A model generated the notes under the pieces. That model did no database searches. It had not been told where the DNA came from and saw only the letters and a list, made by a program, of their open reading frames with translations. Below, one piece after another: positions 15,281-34,249 of a DNA stretch of 64,000 bases. The stretch is from Phylloscopus collybita (lineage: Eukaryota > Chordata > Aves > Passeriformes > Phylloscopidae). The stretch spans positions 9,470,001 through 9,534,000 of the forward strand of contig JAJNNQ010000024.1 of NCBI GenBank assembly GCA_027886175.1, in the 5' to 3' direction. Positions within the stretch are counted from its first letter, which is position 1. Every line of letters begins with the position of its first letter. The position numbers and the translations under genes are program-made.

Positions 15281-15347
15281 TGGACTTCAAGTGGACTCAC
15301 TTGAAGATCTTGACGATCTTTTCCAACTTCAACAATTCTATAATTCT
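15281..15347 (+). mobile_element. CR1 LINE 3' tail remnant
   Basis: A short degraded CR1 3' end in sense orientation: GTTGGACTT, GAAGATCTTGACGATCTTTT, CCAAC and the tail CAATTCTATAATTCTA, which corresponds to the ATTCTATGA-type tail repeat. Only about 65 bp are left. Confidence 0.7.
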
Positions 15348-16383
15348 AAATGTGCTCTTAGCAGAACTCATTCTTTTTCCCCCCAAGACTGTCCTCTGAT
15401 AAAACACATTTGATTGGCCAGACCTACTTGTGGATGCTGTTAATGGTCATCAGTTTTGCGTTCATTAAATAATGAAACCAAGAGACGCCAAATCGATTAA
15501 TTATCTCTCAGAACATTGTTTCCAAGGACTTCCACAAATTCTCACTGGAGAATTGATACTACTACTGTTGACAAATGTTATAAGGTAAAGATGACGTATT
15601 TATTCAGGTGGTGTGGAGAATATAAAGGGATTTTTTGTTTCTCCTTGTGGAGGAGATTACTTTTAACCCCAAGCAGCCCTTAGTGCACTAGTTTTTACCT
15701 TTGTTTACCTCTTTGTTTCATACCTGCTACAAAATGCAGTCTTTAAAATCAGTCTGTGGACGTGACACCTAGATACCAATCTGCAGCATTCAATTGATAT
15801 ACAAAATTATCTCTGTCCACTGTACATTCAGCTGACAGAGTGGAGGTGATACTAGGGCAGGGTTGTATCCCTTTCTGTGCTCTCCATTAACGCTTTGAAC
15901 ACAGTCCTTTAGGTAGCAAGCCTTAAATGACTCCTTTCAGTTAGATGTGTGTAATTTTCCTTCTCTTAGACTTGTCTGAAAACTTCTAATACTAACAACA
16001 ATTGTGCTAACTCCAGTTAGGTGTGATCCAATGGTTTTTCCCTTTGGGAGTCTTTGAAGAGTAGTTGACAGTTCCACGAAAGAGGATTCTGAAAAGGCAA
16101 AGTATTGTTCATTTAACCACATGATTATACATAAAAAGAAACACTTGAAGCCACTCTGATATCTCTGTGCCTACCTAACTAATTTAGCATCTAAAATTCT
16201 TTTCCAATGGAATCCCCTATGTACCTTCTTTCTTCCAAGTCCACATTTAATGAGCTTCTGTTTTTTTGCTCCTCACAGAAGTGTGCATCTCATTAAATCC
16301 CTCTTCCCACTATGAAATTAATTTGCAAAACGAGCCAAGATCCAAATCTAACACATTATTAAAGGCAACTCTAAATACAGCAA

Positions 16384-16412
16384 ATATTTTAATATTTTAA
16401 TATTTTAATATT
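16384..16412. repeat. short AATATTTT tandem repeat
   Basis: Three to four head-to-tail copies of an 8-bp AT unit (ATATTTTA). No further role is visible. Confidence 0.8.
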
Positions 16413-18439
16413 CTGTGCATAGAATGACCTGCATATCAGATTGTTCTTGGCATGCATGTTTGCAAGTGCCAGTAATAATTACCTGTAATACAACATTTAT
16501 GCTTTAGGCCTGCCAGATCTTGAACAAAATTTTGAATCTAGAAGGATTGTCTGGAATTCCTGTTTCCAGAAATTTAAGAATATTTAAGCATTCTTCTGAA
16601 ATGTAGTAAAAATATTTGTGTTATATTCTACCAAACATTTCTTGAAAAACCTTTACGTCTGGAAAAACATGCAGGATTTCATTGCAGTCCACTGAAAGTG
16701 AATCTCATCAAATGACAAAACTGTTTAGGGTTTTATGGTACTTTGGTCAAGTGTGCAATAACACATGGAACTATTGGAAAGGAGACTAGAATCATCAGAA
16801 CATGTTTTTTCACTCTTCATCAAGCATTCTCTGAAATGATTGCTTTTCTGGTCATGACTGACTTCCACTTTCAGTATAACTTTGCTTTCTTTCATCTTCC
16901 AGAGTCAACAATATGGCTGTGTTAAAAAAAATCTGGTTGAAACACATGAAGGATAGTCACTAATAGTACTGCAAAATACAATGCGCACTTGCTGATTTCT
17001 TAGATTTGCTGAATATTTCTTTTTATATTTATCAGACCTGAGAATTCTTAGATCTTTACTCCATAATTCTGAATGTTTATTCAGCATTTGAAAACCATAT
17101 TGTGAGTCTTCCATTAAAAATTACTTTTCAAGAGTAGCAAATATCAATTATTTAGCTTTTCTGGATAAATAAGTGCAAACAGTGAATCTGTGTCCTCTAA
17201 GATAAACAAGGGTGATCTTTGTTGTCCACAGACTTCTGTTAAGCTTATACCTTGGTGCAGACATCAGGGTACTGATGTCACATACTGTAATTTGTTTATT
17301 GCAATAGGGGTTGATCCTGTTAATGTTTGTGTTACAAAAGGAGACAAGAAGACTAGGGAAGCTTTTTGATACCATCTCTTTTTTTCATGGATGTTATTAA
17401 GACAGTCCTTTTAATACTGTCTTCCTTGCTTGTTCACATGGGTCAACTTCCCCTGGCACTCTTTAGTGTATGCTTTTGCATCATTTTCCTTACAACCCAA
17501 AGAAATACCACTCTAAAATATTTTCCCTAAAAATATTTTTGCATATTTGGGGCACTGATTGGAGTCAGAGTGTGCCTCAGATGTGGTGAGTTCAGACCTT
17601 CTGTGGAGGGCAGCTCCCCAATTTGTAAATTGTCCCCCATGGGCCATGGTGGCACTGGGTGCATTGCAGGCCAGGGGCTACAGGCAGCACCTTTTTGGGT
17701 GATCAGCATTCAGGATGAGGTCTGGAAAGTGGAATTGCAAATTCAACCACCTGGACATGTCAGTATGTCCATCTGACAGGCAGAAATGCTGACTACCCCA
17801 CACCTTCTCCAGCAACCATGGACTCCTACATTTTCCCATCTGCTTTTGCAAAATTCAGCCAGAACTGACACAGATGAGTCTTTAAAATGCAGAAATACAA
17901 CTTTTTTTTTTCCTGGTGTTTTGTTGTTGTTATAGTTTTGTTGGTTTCTGTTTGTCATGCTAAGTAGCTGGGAAAGAAAGTAATGTCTTTAATAGTTAGG
18001 TGTATACTTTAGACTCAGTATTTGTATTTGTACATTTTGAAAGCACAGTGTGGGTTTTTTCTGTGTTTTTGGGGAAGAAAGTATACTGTGAGAGTGCATA
18101 TGCAGTTTTTAACTTCTGGTCACTGTCATAAAAAGGTAGTTTGCACCAAGTGAACTGAAATCTGATCAAGTAACACTTTTAGTTTTCTTTAAAGGTTACT
18201 TCTTATTCATTATATTCTTTTTACACTGCTCATACAGAAGATGTCAAAGCTTCTCATTTATGGCAGGACAGTACTAATTCTAAAAAAGGTGTGCACACGG
18301 GCACAAGATAAAACGGGAAGATAAAATGCAGAGTAATTTCAATTTCTCTCCCATTTTTCCAAGCCTGTTCCAATAACAGCAAACATCAGCAAACAGGAGA
18401 CTGATTTCCATACGGAACCTGGCCAGCTAGTTTGCTTTG

Positions 18440-19130
18440 TAAATACAAATGTGAAAAGCCGAGCAGCTAGTACTTGCAGCGTCCGGAACAGCTTCTCCCT
18501 CCCTTGCATCCACATTTCTCACTCAGCCTTTTCCATCGGTGCAGTTTACAATAGCCTTTTAACAACAGCGAGAACTGGGCCAGAAGTTTAAACCCACTGT
18601 GGCATCTGCGAAGAATCGCAAGGAGCTGCTGCAAAGGAAGCAATTATCCCGGCGGGGCTCCAGGGCCCGCCTGAATGGCTCGGGCAGCCCCCAGCCGAGC
18701 AGACGGGGCCAGGCCAGAGGCACCGCTCTTGGGCCTTCGGTCTCTCGGTGCTCTCTGCCTTTTCACGGGGTAACCACTTCCATCGATACACTGAGCCAGG
18801 AGGGTTTGCTGCTCCAGAGGCTGAGCCCGAGCAGAGGGCAGCGTGTTCCTCAGCGCCCGGCCCACCACCAGCAGCGCTCAGGGGCTGTCGTGGTTCAAGG
18901 ATGGCACTGGGAAACGTGTGAGAGCATCAGCGAGCGCTGCTCCCCGTGCATGGAGAGAATGGGAACAGTGTGTGCTTTGTTCTGCTCGCCTGCAACCTGG
19001 GCTGGCTTGTTTCGCCAGTTAAAGAAAGCCCGAGCGGCTCCTGGCTGCGCTGTGTGTTGCTGAAGATCAGCCTGAGCTGCGGCAACAGAGAGAGCTTGTG
19101 AAGGGACCGGGATCTGCAGGTCATCCCCTG
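18440..19130. promoter_or_regulatory. CpG-island-like block in first long intron; possible alternative promoter or enhancer
   Basis: Over about 690 bp the sequence is clearly GC-rich. By eye I count close to 30 CpGs between 18600 and 19120, against very few in the flanking kilobases. Examples are GCATCTGCGAAGAATCGCAAG, CCCGGCGGGGC and GCGCCCGGCCC. CpG-dense islands that survive in an AT-rich intron are often promoters or developmental regulators. A transcript starting here could splice to the phase 0 exon at 27318 and would lack Ig1 and half of Ig2. There is no recognisable repeat signature. Reading frames on both strands cross the block, but none resembles a known protein. Promoter activity is inference only. 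Confidence 0.4.
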
Positions 19131-22100
19131 CCTGGGGGGTCTCTCTGGAGGATCTAAAGTTGAGCACAAAAAAGTAATGATTCTGGGCAGCTCAGTGAGC
19201 TGGGGAAACTGGGGGATTTGCTCTCTGCCTCTCTGTGCATACGTTCTCCTCCATATTCTTTGTAATTTTAAATTTTAGCATCTTCCAAGCGGAGGCCTTT
19301 CTGTAGCTGCGGTGTGTAGCCCAGTGGTTTTTCAGCAGTCCTTCAGCAATAATGAAAGTGACACTCAAGATTTGCTTGTGGTTGCCTGTGACTGCAGGTT
19401 TTTGCCTCAGTCCTGTAACACAAGGCTTGTGCGCAGACCACAAAAAATAGAAGGAAATCTGTGATTTATGATTTGCATGTGCTGCAGTCACGAGAGCTGT
19501 AGTGAATGGTGATGGAAGAGTGAAATGTGGCAGATTAATATATGACTTCTGTGTTTAACTGTTCATGAAAAATCAGCATTGCAGTGCATATGCTCCTCTT
19601 TTTGACAGTGCTCCACAAATGGAGGGAAAGGTTTAATGTTTTCACAACTTTGTGTGTCCAGCATTTATTATAAAAGACTTCTACTAGCCTTAGGCTCACT
19701 TAGAGATAAATGCAGTAGGGACTTAACATGGGTTTATATCCTTCTTCTGAAGCGTGGTCTCATTTCCATCTCTTGGTCAAAAGACAGAGAATCAGTTGGT
19801 TTTTAGTTAGGAAACATATTTTTTTTCAAGTTTAGTTTTGCAAACTACTTGTTTATTTTTAATGTTTAGCTGGCAGGGCCAAAACTTCTTTGGGAGTTAA
19901 TTTGATTATAAAGTTATTACAGAAAGTGTTTTGAATGAGAAGTCAAATCTGTCTCAAAATTTAAAGCTGTCAGAATACAAATTTGGAAATGTATGAAAGA
20001 ATCCACTGCATTTTAGTCACCTGTGACTAATTTTATTTGCTTAGTTTGGTTCTCAGTTCATGTTCTCTGCCATCAAGAGCTCAGGTTTACCCCCAGAGGA
20101 ACTAAGAAAATCCTTCTTCCCTTGGGAAGCTGCTGTGCCAGCTCCAGGGAGGAAAGCTTTCACAGGCAATTTAGTGCAGGAAGTGCAGCGGTCACGGGAA
20201 GGATCCGGGAGCCTGAGATTTGCATCCCTTGAGTGAGGAGCCAGCAGTGGGCAGCCAGGCTCAGAGGGGATGTGCCTTCTCTTCGAGACAAGTGGGAGTC
20301 TGAGCTGCATCTCAGAAGGTCACGGAGTGACTGAAAATAATGACCCTGCTGCACAGACCAGCCAGGAGAAAAATGCCAATAAATCATTTCTCTTCCCTCC
20401 TCTCAGACTGTGAGGATTTTGTTGTTGCTTCACAATTATACTTTTAAGTCTAGGAGATTCTTGGTTTTGCATGTTGGAGGCCTTTCATTTTCTTGTGGGA
20501 GCTCATGGTAGAAGAAGACCCATGAACTTCCACTTCAGATCTCTTGATAACTCGAGTCCTGTAAGAACAGTTCCCTTTAGAAGACCCTACATAAAAACCT
20601 TGAAAACCCCCATATTTTAATATGATGGCTGTGAGAAATCTGCACTCTGAGAAATGTCTTTCATCAGATTACAAGTCTTGGTGAAATTTTACCTACCCAT
20701 CCTTCCAAAGCTTGAAACTGAACGTTAGGACTCTGCTGTTGAAGACTCGGGCTCTGCACAGCTGCTCTTTTCTGAGGGAAAAGTAGGAAATGTTCTACTG
20801 ATGAAATACACCCCACCATATACTGTTGTCTTAAATCCATGTTGTCATCCTGCCAACATTAGCTCCAGACTTAGAAAAGTAAGACAGTACTGTCAATACC
20901 TGCAATGACAGTCAGGAACTGAAATCCCCTTGGAATCAGCAGCAGAGTCTGGACCCCTTTGGAAAGTCATGGTGGTTGTCCTCTGCTCCCTCCACCGCTG
21001 GTGCTGTCTGCAGGGTTTAGGTGTGATCTGCCACGTGGGGAGTCAGGTTTGGTGATGTAGGTGGGCCTTTGGATTCATCCTTGACTTTAACACAGCCCCT
21101 CAGAGTGACCTTGGTGGTTTTTTTTACAGTGGGAAACAGGCTGCCAAATTCCTCTGGAGATTTGGGTTATGTAGTTTCTTTTATGGTTACCAGGTAGGCT
21201 GTTTTTATATGTTTTAAAATTTGTGGTTTGTTAGTATTATTTTTCCTTATTACATTTGTGATTCTTTAGGTAGCGTAATTAAAAACTGAGAGATTTTGTG
21301 TGGAAAATTAACCCTGTCTGAGATTTTATCCTTGGAGGTGTGTAAATCACACAGTAGTGGTGATGCTTAAAAGCAAATTCATGTGTAACTGATACTTCAA
21401 ATCATCTGACTTGCTTAAGGGAAGAGAAATGAAGACATACCAGACATCGAGTTCAGTTCAAGTTCACTTTTACTTCTGATTTCAATCACCGATGGTAGCG
21501 AAAGCTACATGTGCACCAGTGCATCCAGGGGAGATTTATGCATGGGGTTAAATTTACAGTTTTACAGAAATTTCACAGTTGTCATTGTAAACACATCATT
21601 CCCATGCAGGGCCTTCTTTGGATATTGGAGAAAGAGTGACAGTTCCAGCTATAATTTTAGTGACCCATAGAATGTACCTGAGTGTTGTCCATTAGTGGAG
21701 TTTAGTATGTTTTCTGTACTTAATAAATAACAATGTGAAAAACAGTTTACGAAACATTTGCTTCTTCTTTTACATTTTTTTTGATCTTTGTAGAGCAGAT
21801 TTAAGACGATGAAGGTAGTTGTAATATGCTTTTGTTGTAAGATTTTAATCTTGATTTATACTAAGAAAGGAAGAATTGCGTAGGGAATGTTTTGTACTGT
21901 AGCTGTGAAAGAATTTCAGAGAAGTATTTTACTGGTTCAAATACTGCAATGTAAACATAGCTGTCTCTTCAGAAATTAGTTCTGACAAATGTGGCCCAAT
22001 ATGGATTATTGTGAATTAAATCTTTTTTGTGATTAACAAAAGCCAAATGTTTATAGAAAGTTAGTTTGGAATTGTTACAGTTTTAAACTTCTGAAAATCA

Positions 22101-25100
22101 CATATGCTGAAGCATGTAGTTTTCTTTTCTGAATTTGATTTATGAAATTCTGCATATATCTTGGCTGTTTCTACAGTCTCGTTGGGTGAAGCATCAAACA
22201 CATAAAGTAATTCTGATATTTGGTGTCTTGTGATAATGCCAAGGGCTGAATGACTCTCAGCTGCCTCTGATATTCACCAAGCAATTCAGGACACAGATAA
22301 CCCTTAAGCCTTTGTAGATATCCACCTTCTTGTAGTTACAGCCATTAATAATGAGGCCAGAAAAGTGGGAAAAGGAGTCTTATGAACGGACTTGAATCTG
22401 ATTCTGCCTCTGATGTATCAGATTGGCAGGGGTGCCAGAAGCAGCAGCTTGAATCTATTGTCATTTTATCTACCTTAAATACCTTCTTTTTACCTAAAGC
22501 TACCTTCCCATGCATTTTGCACCTTCCTCTGGGCTGCCTTCAGGCCTGTCTGTATTGCAAAGCTGTTTTGTTGGTCTGTATGGTAGGGGGGAACAATTGA
22601 CTTGCACTTTGTCATGACAGATTTACAGCACAGGAAGACCACTTGAAAGAATGTTTCAGACTACTTTCAAATAGAGTTTTTTGTGTGTTTGATCTGGAGG
22701 AGGCAGCATGTACCTTCCTGGGGTCCCAGAGAATGGAACGGAAAGCGGGACAGACTCCTCTGTCTGAACTTTGAAGTTAAACGAGAACAAACTTTAATCA
22801 TTGTTGAAGACCTGTTCCAAAAAACATTTTGATGCCTAGTGTCTGATATTTAAGCATGATATAATAGGTAGGGAAGAAGACATGGGATTCACAAGGCTTG
22901 GAACAAGATACAAAATTTTAAATGGAAATTAAGATAGTCATTTGTACTCTTTTTTGTTCAACTTTGTTCAAACTGAAGAGCTGCCTTCTTTTGCTGACAT
23001 TCCATGCCTTACAATCTCTCTGGCAATGGTGAGTTTTGATATGGATATTTTGGGATGCTAGACCAGACAGAGGGAAATGAACAAACTCTGTGTTTCTTAA
23101 CTAAGAAATAAGAAATACTTGGATATACCATTGGTGACACTATTAATTAAAATTGTCTAGACTCACCTTGGACTTGCACTGTTATGTATGTTATACATAA
23201 TTAGATGGTACACTTTTGAGGCAAAGGCAGTGTCTGACAGGTTGATATTACGTGCCCACCACTTTTAATTTAGAAAATGAAAGAAAATGGGTTGTTGTGT
23301 ATGCTGTACTGAAGAAGACTGAAATATATGAAATTTGTGGTATCTTATAATGCAGAAACCCTGGCTATACAAACAGAAGTCAGTATTTCACTCTGCAGTC
23401 TAAATTTGATTTTCCTGTGAATTTGTTTGCTTTAGAATTATTTTGCAACAGAGCAGATTTCATTTATTAAATAAACTAGGAACTGAAAGAAAGTTAAAAA
23501 AAAATGTCACTCACATTTATATCTGGACTCCCCAAGCATTTCTCTTATGGCTTCATTCTGTCTCATATTTCATACCACATTTCTGTGAAAAGTAAATGAA
23601 TCACCCACATATATAAAAATATTTCATAACACAGACAGATGGGTATGGATTTATATGTACAGAAATTTACACACATATACACAACGCACCTAGGTATATA
23701 AAATATGGTCTCAGAATAAGAATATATGTGTGTACAGCTACACTGAATTCTTGGTGGTATGTTGTAGAACCCTTGGGTAAGTTTTTATGGATTTGATTTA
23801 TTGGCTGACTGAGTTGATTCATTATTTGTATATGATTTTTTGCTGCTGGGTGGTCATAATTTGCAATTCTGGACCTAGTTAACTCTGTGGGTGCCTCGAG
23901 TTTTCTGTATGAACATCTCCAACTATTGTTTAAAGAAATAAATGAAGTGGACTTGCTTGAATGAGCAATTTACTGATGAGGAGCAAAATATGGTCAGGCA
24001 GGCAGGTCACAGAAAATAGCTTGCAAAAAGTCTTTGTAAGTCACCATACCATCATATTTTTTCTTAGCATGCATGCAATAATCCATACATCTTACAGGCA
24101 GCTGAAGATCATCTGTGAAATGCTGATCACAGTCTTTTTCTCTTACTAGAATTCAATGCTATTCTTGTATTATCCTACTTGCAAATCCCTGATAGATTTG
24201 CTGGTAGGCAGAGAACAAAATCCTGAAGAGGCATGAAAAGTCAAAAAGTGTCTTGGCTTCACTTAGGTATAAAGGAAACATGAAACTGACTTTCCAAATT
24301 AGACTTTAGGCTTTGGCAGTTAGCAAAAGCATTATTTTCCCACGACACAACCATATCTACTAGAGCAGTGGAATAAAAGTGTTTTCTGTGTCTTGTTTAC
24401 ATGGAAAAATGGACTTCTGCTGGTATTCAGCATGGTCACAACTCTTCAGGAGGTTTGGGATGTAATGGTACACTCACTGCCTGTCACTTTTGCAAACCAT
24501 TATATCATTTGCTGCTGTAAAATCCAGCTGGTGTATTTAGGGGCAAGGGCAAAGACATGAGAAGAGCCAGAGCACTCAAATTAAAATGCCTTCATGAACT
24601 GTTACGTATACACAGACTGTGAATAGTTGTCATTTGCAAGATTTCATGTACTGTCTCCAAAGGTGATTGACTGTTTACAGCTCTGAATACTGGATATGAA
24701 CTCAGTAAGACAAATTCAGCAGTGATTCTTTATGTGCTCCTACCAAATTTGATGTGCATGTCTACCATTGTGTACCTTTTTCCTTAAAGCCATTGGTCTG
24801 TGGTCCGTAGGTATTTCTGGGATTGCCTATTGAGGAGAAACACTGCACATAGACAACATAAATTTTTCATAGCTGCAGTTTTCATTTGCAATCTCATATT
24901 AAACTGAAGGGATTGGCCAGTCTTACTGAGATGGTGGCTACCTAATTGTTTAAAATGCAGTGAAGAATTTTGGTAGTTGCCCACCAGGGGAAGTTCACTT
25001 CCTTCTAGCCATCTGTGACTGCTCCAGTTACAGACATGTGTAATTCCACATTCATTGGTGACACATTTTATTGTAGCTGTGTAATTTATCACAATTCCAT

Positions 25101-27317
25101 GTGGAATAACCATCATTGCAGCTAAAGTTCTAAACCCTTCTCATGTTTTAAGGAAACCAACCAACCAAACAAACAAAAGAAACCCCTTTGCACATGCATC
25201 CAGAATCCCATGTTGTAAGCACAGCCTCCTTCAGCATGTGTGTCATATCTTAGGAAGTCTGCTTCAACATCCATGAGGGAAATGTTTCCTCTGTGTCTCC
25301 TTCTTTGTCTAAATCTCAGTAACTTGCAAGAAAAGCAGCTTTCAATGACTTTTTAGTTTTTCATATGTTTTTGCTTTAATGCTTCTCTCCATCTAAGCTT
25401 TGAAGAGAGTCTTGTAGCGATTCCTAAAAGAAATTCCTAGGATTGTTCTTGCTTCAGGTTACAGTTTGTGCAAGATATGCAGTCGTGTCATATTGTGGTG
25501 GATTTGAATGGGATTTTCTGAAGTGATAAAATAACAGAGGAGCACAAATGCTACTGAATGTCACTAGGATTTAGACTCTGAAGACATGAATGAAAATCAC
25601 TGATTTCAGTTTACATGGGTTTGAAAACATCGGATAAGTTGGCAAATTCTTTGTTCTATCCAATGTGATATTTATATACATGAAAGATATATACATATAC
25701 ACGTTTCTGCATATGTATCTGGATATACAAATACACCAAAACACAAGTGAAAGTCATTCAAAATTTGGGGTTTTTTAAAATCCTTTACAACCTTTATTTG
25801 GAAAATCAGTTGCTTTCTGTGATTTAGGGAGATGTAAAACAGGAATAAATATAGATAGACTCCTAGTTATATTTTACATTCTCTTCCCCTGCTTACCAGT
25901 TCAGGCAGTCAGCAATCCACAAATGCAGATAGATTCTTGAAAAATGTGTGTTTGCAAGTCGCCTTTATTTTTTCATTCCTCCTGCCTCAAATTTCCACTG
26001 AAATTTCAGCATTACCAGCTCTCTGAATGATAAAGGACGTATCTCTTGTGCTCTCAAGCAATGAGTGCCAAAGGCAACAGAATGAAATTTGTATGCAACA
26101 CTATCTACGCTCCACGTGCGTGTCCATTTATCTCAATAACTGACTGTCATCTCTGTGCCTGTACATCCTACAATGACAATCAGAGCCCAACGCTGCTCAA
26201 GATGTCAAATTTCCAGGGATGGATTTCTAGCTGCAGGCAACTCGAGCTAAATACCTCGTATAGAGAACACTCTCCTCCTTGTCACTGACCACATTAGAGC
26301 CTTTCATGTAGCTTCATATGTGGCTTTTATTTATTGTCTACTTCCACCCATGCCTTGAACTGCAGTGGTTTTCAGAAGTGATTGGGCTGGCAAGCATATG
26401 CGCACTTCAAAATGTGTTTTTTGTAATCAAGCAACTTTCTTTGTGTATCAAAGTAAGAATGGTACATACACAACTGCCTACACAATTTTTGCTGCGTTTT
26501 GGTGAACTTTGAAACTTGTTCAGCCATTTGGTCAATAAAAAGGGGGGAATAAATCCTTCTAAAGGAAGATCAGATATTTTCATATGCATTTAATGTACAT
26601 TTTTATAAAACATCATAAGGTTTGGAATCACAAAGGTAAGTGTGTTTTCTAATTTGGGGGTTGTTGGAATTCCATTATCTCCCAAAAGCTGAATTCAAAA
26701 TTAAGAGCAGAATGTTATTCATTTCCCACTAAGAATATTTTTTTCCTCTCAGCTGCTTATCAGCCTTTAAACTAACTTATTTAAAGGTGAAGAACTGAAG
26801 AATAAAGAATTTCCTTCACTTCCTTAAGAAATGAAAAGCAAAACAAATACAAAATTCATGAATAATAATGAGCACGACCAGCAGCAGGATAGCGTGCGCG
26901 TATTTCTTGTCAAGAAAAAGTAATTGCAGCACTTGATGTGAAAATGAGATTTATGTCTCGTGCTAATTTTTACTCTCCACCTGATTGTATCTGTACATGG
27001 GAAGGAATTGTAGTCCTTCTGGCTGACAAGCATTAAACAGGCTGGTGAGGAGCCAGCATTACATTACAAAGAATGAAGAAAAAACTAAGAAGAGGCCAAA
27101 TCTCAGAGATTTTAAAATACTGATGTAAAACGAAAACACAAGCTTTTTGCATAAGAGAAGGAATGTAGGCTAATAGTATTTTTTTTCCACTTATTTATGT
27201 GACATGGAAAACCACAAGTAGTTTGTTCTATCTGTAACAAAATATTTTTCAAGTTGTTGTTATTATTAAATCGATAATTCATATTAAAGCATTTTTGTTA
27301 TCCTTGATTTGTTCTAG

Positions 27318-32200
<4,883 letters not shown>

Positions 32201-34249
32201 TAAAGCTGATTTTGTTGTTTGTACTGCAACTCTAGATATAAAAATGTGTGAAAATACAAATTTGGCTTGAGTTGTATTCTGAGGAAATGGAAACGCTTCA
32301 TGTGTAAGATTTTTTTTAAGCAGTCTTTACAATACTGGGATGGGGAACTGAGTATGTTTTGAATTTCAGTTCTTCAAGGTCAGAATCAAGTCACTTGCAA
32401 TCTTTGTGTCTGAAACAGAAAGAAGAAAGTCAGTGTTACTAAGCTGCATTGTTTTAATTCAAAAAGAAAGAGTTGCAAGTTGAAGTATCTGCCAAGTTTT
32501 TTCAATTAAGTATAGTAGAGGGGCAGTGAATGATAAATCTGTTTGTGTATCTTTTAATACACTAACCCAGACCACTGGAATTCCTGTTGCTTTTTCATTT
32601 TAAAAGCGTATCATAGCACTACTGTTTCTTTGTAAGATAAAAATTCAGTGGAACTCAGTGAACTAATATGTATAGAAATCCTTCACTGCCTTTATATACA
32701 CAATCCAGATGTTCACTGTTCAGATAATCCCTCTCTTCCTTTCCTGGCTGGCAGACAGACAATGATGTCATCCTGATGCTTTTTTCTGGCCACTGATGGT
32801 CCTTCTGTCCTTCTCTCTGTTCAGTGGGAATTAGTCATTATGGAGTTCTGGGGAAGTGTGGGCTTAAAAGTATTTTATTTGGTAACAGACCCCTCTTTTG
32901 ACACATTTACTGTAACAGGAAAGGTCTTGTCCTTAACCTGCTCTCCTTTTTTCCACCAGAAACATTTGGTGTCCCTCTGTTAGGAAAGTATTGGATTCTT
33001 TTGTTGAAGCTCTCATAAAACCGAGAATTTTGAGATGTTCTGTTTTATTCGTCACCATGATGTTTAGGCATCAAAACTCATACCTTATGTTTGTAAAATA
33101 ACCAGATCTCACACTCAGGGTTGTAGAATAAAGGATAAACTTGTGAGCAGTAAGCACAGTTTATTCAAAGGGAAAAGACTGAATTATTTCTTAAGTGGTG
33201 ATTTGTTCTGAAGATCACGTCTTAAATCAACTGTTAATCCTATGAAATGTTAAGAAAATTTGCTTTAATGACTGGTTGAGCAGTTACATTTCTGGAAATT
33301 AACTCTCGGTAGCCCTAATCTTTCATAGTCCTATTCAAAATAATAAACAAAAACATACTTGAAATCCTATTTAGCTTAATGGTGCTAATAGATATAAAAT
33401 GACTTAAGTATGTAGATGTTAGAAATTGAGTGAGATCTTTTTGATAATAAACTGGTATTTTTGAGGAACAAGTTCATTCCCTAAGTCCTGATTCATCAAG
33501 ATCCTAATTTTTAAGTGCTTGTGTTACAGAGTAGATATTTACATTGTGGCAGCTTTGCTCTGAGGATATTGTTATGGGATAATTTGTTTCCCAGTGAGAA
33601 TGGATTACCTCCTGAGCCATTTGTCTGCACTGATGTCTTTGTAGGAGGGATTGATGTGAGAAACTGTAATGTGTAGGGACAATTTGTAGTTGGTAATGAA
33701 ATAAATTATGATCAAAATCCATTTATTAGCATATCCAAGAGACCAAGTTTTATGGGAGGGAAAGAATACTCCTCTAGAAAATGCATTTTCTGTTCAGATT
33801 TTTTCATATTTTTCCTCCTTTTTCTGCCTTATCCTCTTTTTCTCTCCCTTCTCTTCCCTTGTTAAAACACTTAATTTTTTTTCCTAAAGGGCCAGCTTTT
33901 TGACTGTGTGGAAAAGTAGACTGATCTTGTTTCAGTACTAAAATAAGGTTGCTCTGACTGTGACACACAACTCTTCGAATTTTTTGCTTGGTTTGTTGCT
34001 TTTTTATGATTTTATGTTTTTTGGGGTTTTTTCCGGGTGATTTAGGGAATGCAACTGACAACTCTTTTCTGTACTTTTGGTTATCATCACGTGATTTATT
34101 GACTGTAGTGTTTAGTAAATGTGTTTTCTGCCGCGCCAAATTGAGTTATTTTTGTTGCCTGTTTGTAAACAGAGGGCTGCCTTTGCCAATCACAGCCTCA
34201 GACATTACAGCTGCCACTGTGCAGGCATGTTAAATTCAGCAGAGGGCAA

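Noticed and set aside
18599..19063. 154-codon frame in the CpG-rich block
   Set aside because: CpG-rich DNA has few stop codons; overlapping frames are open on the minus strand and no domain is recognisable.
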